12,841 bases of DNA from Thermoleophilia bacterium. Its GTDB lineage: Bacteria; Actinomycetota; Thermoleophilia; Gaiellales; Gaiellaceae. The stretch is from the NCBI GenBank assembly GCA_025936595.1, contig JAICTB010000038.1, positions 1-12,841 on the forward strand. The letters are read 5' to 3'. The position numbers were made by a program, and so were the translations under genes. The notes beneath the pieces are model-generated. The model was not told the origin of the DNA. It was given only the letters and a program-made list of their open reading frames with translations, and ran no database searches. Positions 12,038 to 12,841 of the stretch are shown one piece after another; positions within the stretch are counted from its first letter, which is position 1, and each line of letters begins with the position of its first letter.

Positions 12038-12787
12038 ATGACGAGGGTGAGGAGCGCCGTCACCCGCTACTACGGCGTCGCGCAGATTGCGATCGTGGTT
12101 GCGGGGATCGAGGTGTACGAGTTGCTGCGGCATACGATGACCCCGAACTGGGCCGTCGCGGAGCGCCACGCCCAGGACGTGCTGAGCGTCGAGCGGTTCG
12201 CGCACATCGAATGGGAGGAGCCGCTCCAGCAGACGTTCCTTCGGGTGCCCGAGCTCGTCCGTGCGATGAACGTCTTCTACTTCGTCGGCCATTTCGTCCT
12301 CACGAGCATCTTCTTCTTCTGGCTGTACCACGCGAACCGGGGCGGGTTCCGCCGCTTCCGTAACGGCTTTCTGCTGGCCACGTTCATCGCGCTCGTCGTC
12401 CACTGGCAGTTCCCGACCGCGCCGCCGCGGCTCGCCGGAGTCGGGCTCGAGGACACGCTGCGCCAGCTCTCGAACATCGACATCGGCTCGCCGACGTCGT
12501 CCTCGTTCTCCAACCCCGTGGCCGCCGTGCCGTCGCTGCATGCCGGCTGGGCGGTCGGCGTGGGGGTCGGCCTCGTCCTCTATGCGCGTCCTCTTTTCTG
12601 GCGCGCTGTCGGCGTCCTCTACCCGCTCGCGGTGGTCGTGACGATCATCGTCACCGGCAACCATTTCATCTTCGACGCGATCGCCGGCGTCGCCGTGATG
12701 GCGCTCGGTTTCTGGCTTGCAGAGGCTCTTTCTGCGCGGAGCGGTGCTACACTTTCACCCGCGTCGCGGGGTGGAGCAGTCAGGTAG
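12038..12787 (+). CDS. PAP2-superfamily membrane phosphatase/phosphotransferase
   Basis: This 249-residue integral membrane protein has about six hydrophobic helices and the PAP2 signature: F-P-T-A-P-P-R (125-131), P-S-L-H-A-G-W (165-171, H168), and G-N-H-F-I-F-D-A-I-A-G (207-217, with nucleophile-type H209 and D213). The spacing and the F-P-T-A-P-P-R form match the PAP2_3 / inositol-phosphorylceramide-synthase-like branch, which acts on lipid phosphates or transfers phospho-head groups. The usual K-x6-R-P motif of the classic branch is not seen. The ATG at 12038 is supported by TAGAAT ending 8 nt upstream. The last eight or so codons and the TAG lie inside the initiator tRNA gene, and the tRNA promoter lies in the codons before that. 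The substrate is unknown; polyprenyl or phosphatidyl-inositol-type lipids are reasonable guesses. Confidence 0.88.
   Translation: MTRVRSAVTRYYGVAQIAIVVAGIEVYELLRHTMTPNWAVAERHAQDVLSVERFAHIEWEEPLQQTFLRVPELVRAMNVFYFVGHFVLTSIFFFWLYHANRGGFRRFRNGFLLATFIALVVHWQFPTAPPRLAGVGLEDTLRQLSNIDIGSPTSSSFSNPVAAVPSLHAGWAVGVGVGLVLYARPLFWRAVGVLYPLAVVVTIIVTGNHFIFDAIAGVAVMALGFWLAEALSARSGATLSPASRGGAVR
12745..12753 (+). promoter_or_regulatory. Extended -10 promoter element of tRNA-fMet
   Basis: TGCTACACT has the extended -10 form TGnTANNNT and ends 11 nt before the mature tRNA, which allows for a short 5' leader removed by RNase P. It lies inside the PAP2 coding sequence. I see no clear -35 box at normal spacing. Confidence 0.45.
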
Positions 12788-12838
12788 CTCGCCGGGCTCA
12801 TAACCCGGAGGTCGCAGGTTCAAATCCTGCCCCCGCTA
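12765..12838 (+). tRNA. Initiator tRNA-fMet (anticodon CAT)
   Basis: A full 74-nt cloverleaf folds by hand: acceptor strand CGCGGGG (12765-12771) with CCCCGCT (12831-12837), D stem GAGC/GCTC (12774-12777, 12787-12790), anticodon stem CCGGG/CCCGG around CTCATAA with anticodon CAT at 12799-12801, T stem GCAGG/CCTGC around TTCAAAT, and discriminator A12838. Initiator marks are the unpaired first position (C1 opposite U72) and the three G-C pairs next to the anticodon loop. CCA is not encoded (CTC follows), so it must be added enzymatically. The first 23 nt overlap the end of the PAP2 gene. Confidence 0.96.
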
Positions 12839-12841
12839 CTC

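Noticed and set aside
11678..12664. Extension of the ppx frame upstream to 12664
   Set aside because: It runs antisense through PAP2; the D-L-G-T-N phosphate loop belongs five residues from the N-terminus, as at the ATG ending at 11677.
1..12841. CRISPR array, toxin-antitoxin, restriction or phage modules
   Set aside because: I looked for regularly spaced repeats and for the typical small gene pairs and found none; the only sizeable gap is 194-516.

Overview
The window is a dense, very GC-rich stretch of bacterial chromosome, most likely from a high-GC actinobacterium. A member of the Thermoleophilia (Gaiellales or Solirubrobacterales) is my best guess, but that rests on gene content and style, not on a marker gene. 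In favour are the strongly GC-biased third codon positions, the many genes that appear to be leaderless, the actinobacterial-type initiator tRNA, and the pairing of a DivIVA-like protein with a streptomycin-6-kinase-family protein. No phage, integrase, CRISPR array or defence cassette is visible. I did not find a convincing new multi-gene system. The most unusual material is in the small elements and the regulatory architecture.

Layout. Positions 1-193 are the tail of a response-regulator receiver domain. Positions 194-516 are the only large non-coding stretch. It holds a long inverted repeat flanked by 7-bp direct repeats (MITE-like) with long C runs inside, followed by REP-like palindromes. 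At 517-858 (minus) is a small two-helix channel-like protein with an aberrant selectivity filter. At 911-6406 is a tightly overlapping treZ-glgX-treY operon that would turn glycogen or maltodextrin into trehalose: GlgX/TreX debranches, TreY makes the terminal trehalosyl linkage, and TreZ releases trehalose. At 6386-6937 (minus) is a DivIVA-like coiled-coil protein, and at 6974-7723 an aminoglycoside/hydroxyurea-type kinase-fold protein, transcribed divergently from a 36-bp gap. At 7730-7888 (minus) is a 52-residue cysteine-rich protein too small for most gene callers.

At 7987-9674 a Glu/Leu-type amino-acid dehydrogenase overlaps a two-CBS-domain protein by 4 bp, which suggests nucleotide control of nitrogen metabolism. 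At 9671-10743 (minus) is a YceI gene followed by an FMN-dependent reductase gene, an apparent redox operon with a promoter that carries two TTGCG/CGCAA palindromes. At 10817-12000 (minus) a one-helix membrane protein gene overlaps a short Ppx/GppA phosphatase gene by 1 bp. At 12038-12787 is a PAP2-family membrane phosphatase whose 3' end runs into an initiator tRNA-Met gene (12765-12838) at the window edge.

Two architectural themes recur. First, six genes or operons (treZ, the DivIVA-like gene, the kinase, the dehydrogenase, the 107-residue membrane protein and PAP2) have a TANNNT -10-like hexamer ending 6-8 nt before the start codon, the signature of leaderless transcripts; the start calls below use this. 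Second, gene ends are packed tightly: the three convergent junctions are -21, +6 and -4 bp, and the two divergent leaderless junctions are 36 and 37 bp with nearly identical geometry.
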